Shown one piece after another: positions 15,522-23,829 of a stretch of 38,994 bases of DNA; within the stretch, counting starts at the first letter, position 1, and each line of letters starts with the position of its first letter. The translations under genes and the position numbers were made by a program. The stretch covers positions 1-38,994 of the forward strand of contig CAZLMW010000073.1 in the NCBI GenBank assembly GCA_964560875.1, given 5' to 3'. This DNA comes from CAZLMW01 sp964560875. Its GTDB lineage: Bacteria > Myxococcota_A > UBA9042. A model generated the notes under the pieces. It saw nothing but the letters and a program-made list of their open reading frames with translations, did not search any database and had not been told where the DNA came from.

Positions 15522-16876
15522 GTGAAGCTCTTGAACGACCAGGTGTCGCCGGTCTTCGTGGCGCGGATCCACTTGAGCGTCTCGAACGTTCCGTCCGCCT
15601 TCATGCGCCACACCTCGACCGCAGAGGTGGGTTCACCCGTCTTGGAGTCGAAGTCGAGCGGCCCGGACGCGCCCTCGATGTTGATCGACTTGCCGGCGAG
15701 CAGGTCCTTGGTGGCATCGATGTAGGAGGTCGGCTCGAGCGTGTACTTGGTGCCTTTCAGATCGCTGAGCTTGGTGAGTCCTTGGGCCAGGTCAGCGCCG
15801 GTCACGGCCTTGTCGGGGTTGTCGCGAAGGGCCCAGGCGTGGGCGAGGATGACCGTGTAGGTCGCGTCGTAGGAGTGGCCGGTGAAGCTGCGCTGGCTGG
15901 CGTCGGCCGAAAACCGATTCTTGAAGTTCTGCTTGAACGCGTCGAAGACCTTTCCGGCGGGATCTCCGGGGAGGGTGCCGAGCGCGCCCTGGAGCTGTTT
16001 GGCGTCCTTGACGGCCTTGTACAACGCCTGCTTGTGCAGCGCGTCGCTGAGCAGCAGCTTGGCCTTCTTGAGGTTGGGGTAGGTGGCGAAGCCGTCGTAG
16101 GCGGCAACCGCGAGATCCTGGTCGGCGACCATCACGACATAATCCGGCGCTTGCTTGCTGGCGCCATCGAGCACGGTCTTGAGGTTGGAGAGGCCCGGCT
16201 TCATCGCGTACGTGGTGACCTTGACGGCGTTATCGGTCTCTTTCTTGATGACGTTGGCGAGGCTGTCGCCGTACGTGTTGTTGACCGCGAGAACCGCGAC
16301 ATTCTTCGCCTTTTCGTCCACCAGCAGCTTGCCCATGACGACGCCCTGGTAGACGTCGCTCGGCGCCACGCGCCACATCAGGTCCTTGTCGGGGTAGTTG
16401 GTCAGGTCGGCCGCGGTGGCGCCCAGGGACATCACGAGAACGCCCGAGCCCACGGTCTTGGAGTGGACGCGGAGTGTGTCGACGCTGCCGCCGGTGATCG
16501 TAGCCTGCACGCCGTTGATGCCCAGCCAGTAGCCCAGCTCGCCGGCGAGATTGCTGCCGCGCGACACCCAGTCGCCTTGTTTGTCGCAGACTCGAAAGCC
16601 GAATTTGCGGCCGGTCACCCCGTTGCGTTCGTTGGCGTCGAGGATGGCTAGCTCCATCGCCTGGCTGCGGGCGAGGCCGTCTTCTTCGACCTTGCCGTTC
16701 TTGCTCATCGGAATGATGGCCGACAGCGTGAAGTCGCGGGCGGGGTCTTCGAGCGCGACCCGCCACACGCAGCGGTCTGCCGCGAACTTCTCGGCGTCCG
16801 GCACCTCGACAATGCAGCCGGTCGCGAGGATGCAAGCCACCACGAAAATGCAGGCGTTGTGCCACAAACGCGTCAT
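15515..16876 (-). CDS. Branched-chain amino-acid-type substrate-binding lipoprotein (orphan)
   Basis: The 453-residue protein has a lipoprotein signal (FVVACILATGC). It has a type I periplasmic-binding fold like the Leu/Ile/Val-binding family: FTLSAIIPMSKNGK, MELAILDANERNG with VCDKQGDW, VMSLGATAADL, LMWRVAPSDVYQG, VAVLAVNNTYGDSLA, DYVVMVADQDLA, and a late GHSYDATYTVILAHAWAL. No ABC permease or ATPase lies nearby, so it may bind a small molecule for sensing rather than uptake. Its ATG overlaps the stop of the upstream TPR gene by one base (TGATG), implying translational coupling with the TPR protein and the cyclase. Confidence 0.86.
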   Translation of the reverse strand: MTRLWHNACIFVVACILATGCIVEVPDAEKFAADRCVWRVALEDPARDFTLSAIIPMSKNGKVEEDGLARSQAMELAILDANERNGVTGRKFGFRVCDKQGDWVSRGSNLAGELGYWLGINGVQATITGGSVDTLRVHSKTVGSGVLVMSLGATAADLTNYPDKDLMWRVAPSDVYQGVVMGKLLVDEKAKNVAVLAVNNTYGDSLANVIKKETDNAVKVTTYAMKPGLSNLKTVLDGASKQAPDYVVMVADQDLAVAAYDGFATYPNLKKAKLLLSDALHKQALYKAVKDAKQLQGALGTLPGDPAGKVFDAFKQNFKNRFSADASQRSFTGHSYDATYTVILAHAWALRDNPDKAVTGADLAQGLTKLSDLKGTKYTLEPTSYIDATKDLLAGKSINIEGASGPLDFDSKTGEPTSAVEVWRMKADGTFETLKWIRATKTGDTWSFKSFTL

Positions 16877-17709
16877 CAGAAGGCCACCCGCAACAACGCG
16901 CCGCGCCCGGTTGGGACGATCGACGCCTGCGTCCGCTTGTCGTCATCACTCCAGACCAGGTACGCCCCGGTCACCGCCGCGACGATCCCGATTCCGGTCA
17001 ATGAAAAGGCGACAATGCCGCGCCCGTTGACGTCGTCGGCCCGCTCCTGGGCGCTCGCGTGCGATTCGTCGTGGATGAGCGCGAAACCGGACTTGGGCGT
17101 CAGGTCTTGCTTCAGCTGGGCCCGATCGGACTCATTGAGCAGGGTGAGCACGATTCCGGTGACGCCGATGAGACCACCGCCGATCACGGCGCCCCATCCG
17201 GCCATGGCTGTGCCCGACATCGGCTTGTCGGGGGGCACGAGAGGTTTGGTGATCGTCGTGCCGCCCGGCTTGGTGGGCTTGGTCGTCCCCGCGGCGCTGT
17301 TTCCGGCCCCATCGGTCTTGTCTTTGCCCGTGTTGACCGGCGTCTTGCCGCGGTTTTCGATGATCTCGTCGAGGTGGGAGCGGGCTCGGCTGTGCAGCGG
17401 GTGTTCTTTGGGGGCGCGCTTGAGGAACGCCCGGTAGCCGCGCTCCGCGTCGTCGATCCGCTTGGCTTTTTGCCAGCATCGAGCCGCGCTGTAGAGGTAG
17501 CCGAGGTAGCTGGGATCGAGCCGATACGCCTGCACATACAGGTCCGCGCACATCGCATAGGCGCCGGACTTGGCCTTGGACGCCGCGACGACCGACAGCG
17601 CTGCGGCTTCGTCAGCTTTGTTGGTGGGCGCCGCCGTGGCCGCCAGGGGAAGCAGCACGACGAGCGCGATCACGCAGAGCAGACGCGGGCCCCTAATCGA
17701 GCACGACAC
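16876..17709 (-). CDS. Exported TPR-like protein with two C-terminal hydrophobic helices
   Basis: The 277-residue protein starts at a GTG (17709) that overlaps the cyclase gene end by 17 bp. An N-terminal signal (LLCVIALVVLLPLAATAA) is followed by a helical TPR-like region (YAMCADLYVQAYRLDPSYLGYLYSAARCWQKAKRIDDAERGYRAFLKRAP). Next come a Thr/Lys/Pro-rich linker and two membrane-like segments (MAGWGAVIGGGLIGVTGIVLTLL; GIVAFSLTGIGIVAAVTGAYLVW). This layout is common among Myxococcota envelope proteins. The family is not named. Position between the cyclase and the binding lipoprotein suggests a link in one pathway. Confidence 0.72.
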   Translation of the reverse strand: MSCSIRGPRLLCVIALVVLLPLAATAAPTNKADEAAALSVVAASKAKSGAYAMCADLYVQAYRLDPSYLGYLYSAARCWQKAKRIDDAERGYRAFLKRAPKEHPLHSRARSHLDEIIENRGKTPVNTGKDKTDGAGNSAAGTTKPTKPGGTTITKPLVPPDKPMSGTAMAGWGAVIGGGLIGVTGIVLTLLNESDRAQLKQDLTPKSGFALIHDESHASAQERADDVNGRGIVAFSLTGIGIVAAVTGAYLVWSDDDKRTQASIVPTGRGALLRVAF

Positions 17710-18838
17710 GCGGCTTTACCTTGCGTTCGGGGGCGGAGGCGCTGGGCTTGGGAGCCGGCTTGTGTTTGACGCGGCGGGCTTTGTCCGTGGCGTGGTGGGC
17801 TCGTTTGCGCGCCTTGGCCTCGGCGGCTTCGACCTCTTTATTCGCGACGGCGAGCATGCGCTGGATCGACTTGTCGTCCGGGTCGAGGGTCGCCGCTTCG
17901 GTCAGCAGCTGCACGCGTCGTTTGCCGTTGGCGGCCATAGCCTCGGCGACCTTGTCGCGCGCCATGTCGCGGGCTGCGTTGGCGATCTCGTCTTTCTTGG
18001 CGGCGGCGGCGGCGGGCTGTTCGGCGGGCTTGGGGCGCGGCCCAGCGGCTTTTCCGGTGGCTTTTTCGGCGGCTTTTTCGGCTTTTTCGGCGTTTTTGGC
18101 GGCTGCTTCGACCTTCTTGTCGGCGGCGGGGGAAGCCTTCATCGTCGGGCGCATCGTGGCGCCGGTGGGCGTTGATTCGGCCTTGCTCTTGCTGCCGTTG
18201 ATGGCGAACGCGACGCCGATGGCGAGGACCAGGACGGCCGCTGCGGCGATCAACTTGCGGCCGCTGGCGGCGGACTCGGCGACCTTGGGGACGGGAGCAG
18301 GCCCGCGCGCGCTCGGCAACGCGAGTCGATACAGGGCAGGCGGATGCAGGATGCCCTTGAGCGGCACTTCGCCCATCGGCTCGATCGGCACGTCGACGCG
18401 GCCCGTGATCTGCAGCTTCACCTGTTCGGTGATGCAAACGCCGCCCGGTTGCCCACGGTCCTGGACGCGCGCTGCGAGGTTGACGGCGTCGCCGTAGATA
18501 CCCCCGTCGCGCAGGATGATGTCGCCGAGGTGCACGCCGATGCGGATCCACACCTGCTTTTCTTCGTCTTTTTCGGCGTTGCGCTCGGCGAGCCGGGCTT
18601 GGATTTCGACCGCACACTTCACGGCGTTGACGACCGAATCGAACATCACCACGAACGCGTCGCCGATCGTCTCGTGCTCGTGTCCGTCGAACTCATCGAC
18701 GCAAGCCCGAACGATCTCACGGTGCTCCAACACGAGCTCGACGGTCGCCTTTTCATTGGCGCCCATCATGGCCGTGTAGCCCTTGATGTCGGTGAACATA
18801 ATCGACGTTAGCCGCCGCACGTTCTCGCCGCTCGACAT
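17693..18838 (-). CDS. Class III nucleotide cyclase with membrane helix and Ala/Lys-rich tail
   Basis: About 381 residues from the ATG at 18838, which has a good AAGGAG site 5-6 nt upstream. The N-terminal cyclase domain has both metal Asp residues (FTDIKGYT Asp17; IGDAF Asp60) and the transition-state pair (GDAVNLAAR: Asn120, Arg124). At the purine-selecting positions it has Glu56 (ETIGD), where adenylate cyclases usually have Lys, and Gly113 where they have Asp or Thr. Glu is the guanylate cyclase residue, so cAMP production should not be assumed. A hydrophobic helix (LIAAAAVLVLAIGVAFAI) follows at about 205-225, then a low-complexity Ala/Lys/Pro-rich tail. It is the first gene of a three-gene overlapping operon. 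Confidence 0.88.
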   Translation of the reverse strand: MSSGENVRRLTSIMFTDIKGYTAMMGANEKATVELVLEHREIVRACVDEFDGHEHETIGDAFVVMFDSVVNAVKCAVEIQARLAERNAEKDEEKQVWIRIGVHLGDIILRDGGIYGDAVNLAARVQDRGQPGGVCITEQVKLQITGRVDVPIEPMGEVPLKGILHPPALYRLALPSARGPAPVPKVAESAASGRKLIAAAAVLVLAIGVAFAINGSKSKAESTPTGATMRPTMKASPAADKKVEAAAKNAEKAEKAAEKATGKAAGPRPKPAEQPAAAAAKKDEIANAARDMARDKVAEAMAANGKRRVQLLTEAATLDPDDKSIQRMLAVANKEVEAAEAKARKRAHHATDKARRVKHKPAPKPSASAPERKVKPRVVLD

Positions 18839-18867
18839 GACAACTCCTTCGCGCGTCAGGCTAGCCG

Positions 18868-19832
18868 TTGGCCCCGCCGGTCGCAACGTGCGTCGGTGCG
18901 ATGGGTCGCAGGTTCGCGGTCAAACCTCAAGTTGCGGCGTTGCAACGCGTCCGAACGCGGTACTCTGTCATCAAGGTCGGGCACACGATCGCGGCCGAGC
19001 TCCGGCTGTCCGAGCTGCTGGGCAAACTGCTCGCCCTCGCGCTCGAAAACGCTGGTGCCACGCGCGGTGTCCTGGCGCTCCGCGACGACGCGGACGGGTG
19101 GCATCTCGCCGCTGAACAAAGCGCTGCTGCCGAAGACGCCACGATCCTCGACGACGTCCCGCTGCGAGATGAGTCCGACCGTGTGGTCGCGCCGCTGATT
19201 CGCTACGTCGCGCGCAGCGGCGAGCCGTTGGTGATCGACGACGTACAAGCGGACGGGCCGTCGCTGCCTCGATCGCCATGTTTGCCGAGCTCGACTCCGT
19301 CAACGCGGCACGCACGCGCACAGGTGATCCTGTCATCGATATCGGCATCGGCGTCAACTTCGGTCGCTTGATCGTCGGCACCGTCGGCGGTCCCGGGCGC
19401 ATGGACGGCACGGTGATCGCCGATGCGGTCAACCTTGCGTCCCGCGTCGAGGGGCTGACCAAGAGGTACGGCGCGCGCGTCTTGCTGACCGACGCCACAC
19501 GCGGCTGCCTCGCCGGTGACGTCGACGAGAACCTGCGGCGAATTGGCAGAATCCGGGTTAAGGGCAAGGAGCAGCCCGCGACCATCTACGAGGCGTTGCA
19601 GGCTGATCTGCCCGATCGCGCACGGGCCAAGATCACGACCATAGCTGCGTTTGAAGAGGGCCTCCGCGGCTACGAGTCCGGCGCCTTCCGTGACGCGGTC
19701 AAGGCCTTCTCCGACGTCTTGAGCCAGGACCCGGTCGATGTCGCCGCGCAACGCCACCGCGATGACTGTGCCGCCCTCGTGAACTCCGAAACAACGGACT
19801 GGGCTGGCGTTCTGGTGATGGCGACGAAATAG
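18868..19832 (+). pseudogene. Remnant of a multidomain GAF/class III cyclase signalling gene
   Basis: Two reading frames carry pieces of one signalling protein. The first (about 18868-19260) encodes the start of a GAF module (SVIKVGHTIAAELRLSELLGKLLALALENAGATRGVLAL, then YVARSGEPLVIDD), as found after the ATPase region of large kinase/ATPase/GAF proteins. The second frame (from about 19266 to the stop at 19832) encodes the C-terminal half of a cyclase (AMFAELDSVNAA; IDIGIGVNFGRLIVGTVGG; ADAVNLASRVEGL; VKGKEQPATIYEAL). The N-terminus, the rest of the GAF and the first cyclase half with its metal ligands are missing. An internal deletion with frame change is the simplest reading; an assembly error is possible. 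Confidence 0.75.
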
Positions 19833-19838
19833 GCGATA

Positions 19839-19855
19839 TGTAGAGAAATTCTACA
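19839..19855. repeat. Small inverted repeat TGTAGA-N5-TCTACA
   Basis: A 6-bp perfect inverted repeat with a GAAAT loop, 7 bp after the remnant gene's stop. It could be a weak hairpin or a protein-binding site. The surrounding 200 bp are AT-richer than the neighbourhood. Confidence 0.3.
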
Positions 19856-19916
19856 CATGTGATGAAATTACCAACACATCGGTTGGCCCGTCCGTCCAGT
19901 CCGCCGATTGCGACCC

Positions 19917-19943
19917 TTGGTTCGCGTAAGAAAACGTTATAAA
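19917..19943 (+). promoter_or_regulatory. Weak promoter candidate before the VWA lipoprotein gene
   Basis: TTGGTT (19917-19922) is followed by TATAAA (19938-19943) with a short 15-bp spacer, in an AT-rich pocket about 90 bp before the ATG at 20034. It was found by eye only, and the spacer is not optimal. Confidence 0.2.
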
Positions 19944-20033
19944 TCCATATTCTTGTGCTCCCGTGTTGTCTCGTGGCACAGGAGTTGCGTTCGTAGAGAA
20001 CCAGTCGGCACCTACGTCGGCGCGGAGGTTCTC

Positions 20034-21386
20034 ATGCACAAGCGCAGCATCATCAACGTCGCCATCCTTTTCTTCATCGCACTCCCGTTCGTGGCCTGCG
20101 GAACATCTGCGGACGGCGGGTTTGGCGAGTCGGCCATGGACAAGAGTTCGGGCGGTTCGTCCGGCGGCGCCGTGCACAGCTCGGCGATGGACGCCGGCAC
20201 CACCGGCGGTTCGAGTTCGGGAGGTTCGAGCTCGGCCGCTTCGACTTCGGGCGGGTCGAGCAGCTCGAGCCAGGGCGGCGCGAAAGCCGGTGTGCTCACC
20301 GCGGGCGACTGGGGCGACAACCTCAACTGGGGCTGGTTTCAGAAGTACCTCGGCAAGGCGCTCAAGCAGAACAAGGGCTTTCCCCAGCTCGGCGCCGGCG
20401 AGCAGGTGCTCGTGCACGTTCACGACCAGAAGCTGACGCCGCAAAAGGGCGCCAAGATCGAATTCCTTGTCGATGGCAAGACGATTCACGAGACGACCGC
20501 AGCCAGCGATGGTCGCGCGGTGCTGCTTCCTGTTCGTGACGCCGCGGGCGTAACCCCCACGACGGTTCGCGTGACCCCCGTCGGCGGCAACCCGGAGACC
20601 TTCCCTGGCCAGAGCGGCACCGACTGGTCGTTTCACACCAAGGCCGCCGCGCCGACCAAGAAGTCGCTCGACGTCGCGTTCATCGTCGATACGACCGGCT
20701 CGATGGCCGACGAGATGGCGTGGCTGAAAAAGGAGATCGCCGCGCTCGCCGACAACGTCGTCAAGGCCCACCCCGACGTCGACGTGCGCTGGGGCATCGT
20801 GCTCTATCGCGACCATGGGCCGGAGGCGTACCTCACCAAGATCCACCCCTTCACCAACAGCGCCGTGACCCTGAAGAACAAGATCAAGAGCGAAAAGCCG
20901 GGCGGTGGCGGCGACTTCCCCGAGGCGCTCGACAAGGGCATCGAAGAGGCAACCAAGCTCAAGTGGCGGGGCGGCGCGACCACCAAAGTCGCGTTCTTCA
21001 TCGCCGATGCGCCCGCCCACCAAAAGGACGAAAAGGCCGCGCTCGCCGGCGTCGAGACCCTGCGCAAAGCCGGCGTGCGCATCTACCCGCTCGCAGCCAG
21101 CGGCGCCCACGGCCGAACCGAGCTGTTCATGCGCGTCGCCGCCATGCTGACCGGCGGCCGCTACCTCTTCCTGACCGACCACTCGGGCGTCGGCAACCCG
21201 CACGCCGAACCGCACATCCCGTGCTACCTCGTCCAGCACCTCACCAAGCTCGTCGCGCGCGTCATCGCCAGCGAGCTGCAGGGTGCGTGGGCGCTGCCGG
21301 CCAAGGACGACATCATCACCACCGTCGGCAAGCCCAAGGCCGGGGTCTGCACGTACGACAGCGGCGCCGAGTTCTTCATCATGTAG
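20034..21386 (+). CDS. VWA-domain lipoprotein
   Basis: About 450 residues. The ATG at 20034 has a GGAGG site 5 nt upstream and begins a lipoprotein signal (MHKRSIINVAILFFIALPFVAC). A Ser/Gly-rich linker runs to about residue 85. A beta-rich region follows, and from about residue 217 a von Willebrand A domain with an intact MIDAS start (FIVDTTGSMADEM), VRWGIVLYRDHG, GGGDFPEALDKGIEEA and KVAFFIADAPAH. It should sit on the outer surface or periplasmic face and bind a partner through a divalent metal. It converges with the glycosidase gene. Ligand unknown. Confidence 0.88.
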   Translation: MHKRSIINVAILFFIALPFVACGTSADGGFGESAMDKSSGGSSGGAVHSSAMDAGTTGGSSSGGSSSAASTSGGSSSSSQGGAKAGVLTAGDWGDNLNWGWFQKYLGKALKQNKGFPQLGAGEQVLVHVHDQKLTPQKGAKIEFLVDGKTIHETTAASDGRAVLLPVRDAAGVTPTTVRVTPVGGNPETFPGQSGTDWSFHTKAAAPTKKSLDVAFIVDTTGSMADEMAWLKKEIAALADNVVKAHPDVDVRWGIVLYRDHGPEAYLTKIHPFTNSAVTLKNKIKSEKPGGGGDFPEALDKGIEEATKLKWRGGATTKVAFFIADAPAHQKDEKAALAGVETLRKAGVRIYPLAASGAHGRTELFMRVAAMLTGGRYLFLTDHSGVGNPHAEPHIPCYLVQHLTKLVARVIASELQGAWALPAKDDIITTVGKPKAGVCTYDSGAEFFIM

Positions 21387-21405
21387 CCGCTGTCATGTAG
21401 CCGAT

Positions 21406-23553
21406 TCAATCCCCCAAAACGCCCTTTCGCGTGGACGCCCGTCGAGTTGTCGACGGGCGTCTTGCGATCAAGACGAACGCGGCGAGCAGCAAGACCAAAA
21501 ACATCCGCGGCAACCCGCCGGCCGTTCGCCGCGCTTGACACCCACTGCTTGCGGCACCGCCTTGTACCGGCCCGCCGCTGGTCGCTGCTGCGTCTGCGTC
21601 GTGGTTGACAAGCCTGTCGTGGATGTCGGAGCCGCCCCCGCTCGCCCGGTCACTGTCGGATGTCGTGTCGCTGCTCGTTGTTTCCGACCTGCCGTCGTCA
21701 TCGGCGCCATCGTCGTCTTGGGCATCGTCGTCCTGGGCATCGTCGTCCGGCATCGCGCCGACCTCGGGCCACGAGAACGCATCGATCGGACCACCACTTC
21801 CGCCCGTCGCCGTGTCCGCTGCGCCCGCGTCGCTGATGCCGCCGGCTCCGGGCCCCGTGTCTGCCCCGCTGTCGGTGTTGCCCGCATCCACGGTCGGGCA
21901 CGCCCCACAGTCCTTTGCGCAACTGCTGCACGTCTCGCCGCCGTTGCACTTGCCGTCACCGCACTTGATGCAGGGCCCGCAGTCCTTGGCGCAGGTGCCG
22001 CACGTCTCGCTGCCGTTGCACTTGCCGTCACCGCACTTGGCGCAGGGTCCACAGTCCTTGGCGCAGGAGCCGCACGTCTCACCGCCGTCGCATTTCTTGT
22101 TGCCGCACCACGCGCCTACCCGGGTAAGGCGCACGGCATCGGCGACGATGTGTTGGTTGCTCGCCACTTTGTTGCCGTTTTCGTCGTAGACGGCGAGCCA
22201 CTGTAGCCCGCCCTTCTTGAAATCGAAGGTGCCGAGCGCCCGCCACGTTCCGCCCTTGCTCTGGTCGACAAACAGCGTTGTGCTCTTGTTGTTGGCGCGG
22301 ACGACGTAGCGAACCTTCTTGTGCACCGCCCACGCTTTTTCGGCCCGATACTCCAGTTTGTACTTGCCGGCCTCGGCGAAATGCAGCCGCCACCAGGCCC
22401 AGTTGCCAGGCACGGCGCCCGATGTCGCGTTGGTCCAGCGCAGCCCGCCGCCGTAGCCCTTCTTCTCCGACCGCCAGTACTTCATCGGTCCGTGGGGCAC
22501 GAAACAGGGGCTGGCGTCATCGACGATGCCACCCGCGGCGCCGATCGTGCCGCACGGCTTGCTCGCGACGCAGTGTCCGGGCCGCTTGGGTCGGTCTTTC
22601 ACCAGGATTCCCCAGTGGTTGGCCACCGCGCGCGCCGAGCCGCCGCCGTTATTGCCCTTGACGTCGTTGAGGTACCCCGTGCCCGCCAGCCACATCTCGC
22701 TGCTGCCGCCGCCGTCGAGGTTGAACGCCTGCCACGCGCCGAGCTTCTTCATCACCTCGGCGAGCTCCGCGCCGTACATGCCCTTGGACTTGCTGGTGCG
22801 GCCGTCGACCACCAATAGCAGCAGGTGCTTGCGATCGGCCGTGATGCCCATCGCGGTACGCGGGTGACGGGCTCGCATGTCGGAGCGATCGGGGAAGCAA
22901 GACTTGGCGGTCGGGCTGCTGCAGGTGACCTGTTTGCCCTCGACCACCAGCTGCGGAAAGCCGCTCACCAGGCCGATCGCGCCCGCCGGGACGCCGTGGG
23001 TGAACGCGGTTGGCGACCAGCCCGTCTTGAGCTTGAGCTTGGCGGCGTTCTTCTTGCTATAGCCGCTATGACTCCACAGGACGTTGTCGTGCAGCAGCGC
23101 GATCCAGCCGTAGTCCTTGTAGTACCACTGCCCGCTGTAGCCCGACCACGACCCGGTCTGCTTGGCCGGCCACGCAACACCGCGTCCCACCGCTTGTCCG
23201 TACACGCGCACCGGGCCGGTCTTGTAGAAGTCGCCGTTGGTCGCCAACAGGGCGCCGACCTTGCTGCCCCACGCACCGGCGGTTTGCAGCCCGCTGGGAG
23301 GCCGCGTGGCGTCGATGTGGATTTGCGCGGCGCACAGGTCGATATCGGCCACCCACAGCCGCGCCGTGGGTGACGTGCTGCGGTAGTGCTTGATGACGAC
23401 ACCGCTCTTGGGCTTCTTTTGGGAGTGCAGCTTGAGGGAAACGGCCGCGGCGTTGCCGGCCGAAAGCACGGCAATAACCAGCGTCGTGATCAGGCAACCA
23501 GCAAGGTTCAGCGCCGTTGGATGTGCGCGAAGCATCGGCCGATTGTGCCACAT
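21406..23553 (-). CDS. Phosphodiester glycosidase-like (NAGPA) protein with golvesin-like domain, Cys-rich stalk and MYXO-CTERM-like tail
   Basis: About 715 residues if started at the ATG 23553; the ATG at 23535 is an alternative, and both precede one signal peptide (LAGCLITTLVIAVLSAGNAAA). The catalytic-type region has LLATNGDFYKTGPV, then TAMGITADRKHLLLLVVDGR and FNLDGGGSSEMW, hallmarks of the NAGPA/phosphodiester glycosidase family. A golvesin-C-like beta domain follows (WWRLHFAEAGKYKLEYRAE ... IVADAVRLTRVG). Next come three 24-residue Cys-rich repeats and a long Asp/Ser-rich linker. The C-terminus has SSGC, a hydrophobic helix (MFLVLLLAAFVLIA) and RRP, resembling the MYXO-CTERM sorting signal. 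The tail beyond RR is about 14 residues longer than usual and is encoded partly by a terminator-like hairpin. Confidence 0.85.
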   Translation of the reverse strand: MWHNRPMLRAHPTALNLAGCLITTLVIAVLSAGNAAAVSLKLHSQKKPKSGVVIKHYRSTSPTARLWVADIDLCAAQIHIDATRPPSGLQTAGAWGSKVGALLATNGDFYKTGPVRVYGQAVGRGVAWPAKQTGSWSGYSGQWYYKDYGWIALLHDNVLWSHSGYSKKNAAKLKLKTGWSPTAFTHGVPAGAIGLVSGFPQLVVEGKQVTCSSPTAKSCFPDRSDMRARHPRTAMGITADRKHLLLLVVDGRTSKSKGMYGAELAEVMKKLGAWQAFNLDGGGSSEMWLAGTGYLNDVKGNNGGGSARAVANHWGILVKDRPKRPGHCVASKPCGTIGAAGGIVDDASPCFVPHGPMKYWRSEKKGYGGGLRWTNATSGAVPGNWAWWRLHFAEAGKYKLEYRAEKAWAVHKKVRYVVRANNKSTTLFVDQSKGGTWRALGTFDFKKGGLQWLAVYDENGNKVASNQHIVADAVRLTRVGAWCGNKKCDGGETCGSCAKDCGPCAKCGDGKCNGSETCGTCAKDCGPCIKCGDGKCNGGETCSSCAKDCGACPTVDAGNTDSGADTGPGAGGISDAGAADTATGGSGGPIDAFSWPEVGAMPDDDAQDDDAQDDDGADDDGRSETTSSDTTSDSDRASGGGSDIHDRLVNHDADAAATSGGPVQGGAASSGCQARRTAGGLPRMFLVLLLAAFVLIARRPSTTRRASTRKGVLGD
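21434..21461. terminator. Perfect 12-bp stem-loop, probable bidirectional terminator
   Basis: GACGCCCGTCGA and TCGACGGGCGTC pair perfectly around a GTTG loop. It lies 48 bp past the VWA gene stop and inside the last codons of the opposing glycosidase gene. On the minus strand a GTTTTG run follows shortly; on the plus strand only TTG follows. Confidence 0.65.
21892..22107 (-). repeat. Three tandem 72-bp repeats encoding a Cys-rich motif
   Basis: Within the glycosidase gene, three 24-residue units follow the pattern CGxxKCxGxETCxSCAKDCGxC. Each has six Cys, suggesting disulfide-bonded or metal-binding stalk modules between the folded domains and the cell-surface anchor. Confidence 0.85.
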
Positions 23554-23617
23554 TCGACGCAGCTTCAGTCGGTCCTTCCAGCCTCGAACAACGAGGTTAT
23601 CGCAGCCCAGAAGACCG

Positions 23618-23725
23618 ATGACGTCGCCTGGTGCCAACGGCGGGCAAATGTACCGTCAAGCCAACGACGTCGAGGGCATGTGGTGTGGCGCCGGCAAGAC
23701 CTGCAAGTCGGCCAAGTGCGGCTGA
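23618..23725 (+). pseudogene. Possible remnant: C-terminal scrap of a Cys-rich secreted protein
   Basis: A 35-codon frame ends GMWCGAGKTCKSAKCG. This resembles the C-terminal cap of the large Cys-rich lipoprotein in this window (CGSKKTCKVGVCKP). There is no ribosome-binding site and no signal peptide. It lies divergent to the glycosidase gene. It may be chance or a short decayed gene end. Confidence 0.25.
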
Positions 23726-23829
23726 AGGGATTCAGGTCAGCGAAGAGACGGTCGCCGTTGATGATGGATGCCCGCTGCTTCTGCGCTACTCTGCTCGCGC
23801 CATCGGTCTGGCGGCCGAAAGGAGGTCCC

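Noticed and set aside
17693..18838. Firm label as adenylate cyclase
   Set aside because: The base-recognition residues (Glu56, Gly113) do not match adenylate cyclases, so the product nucleotide is left open.
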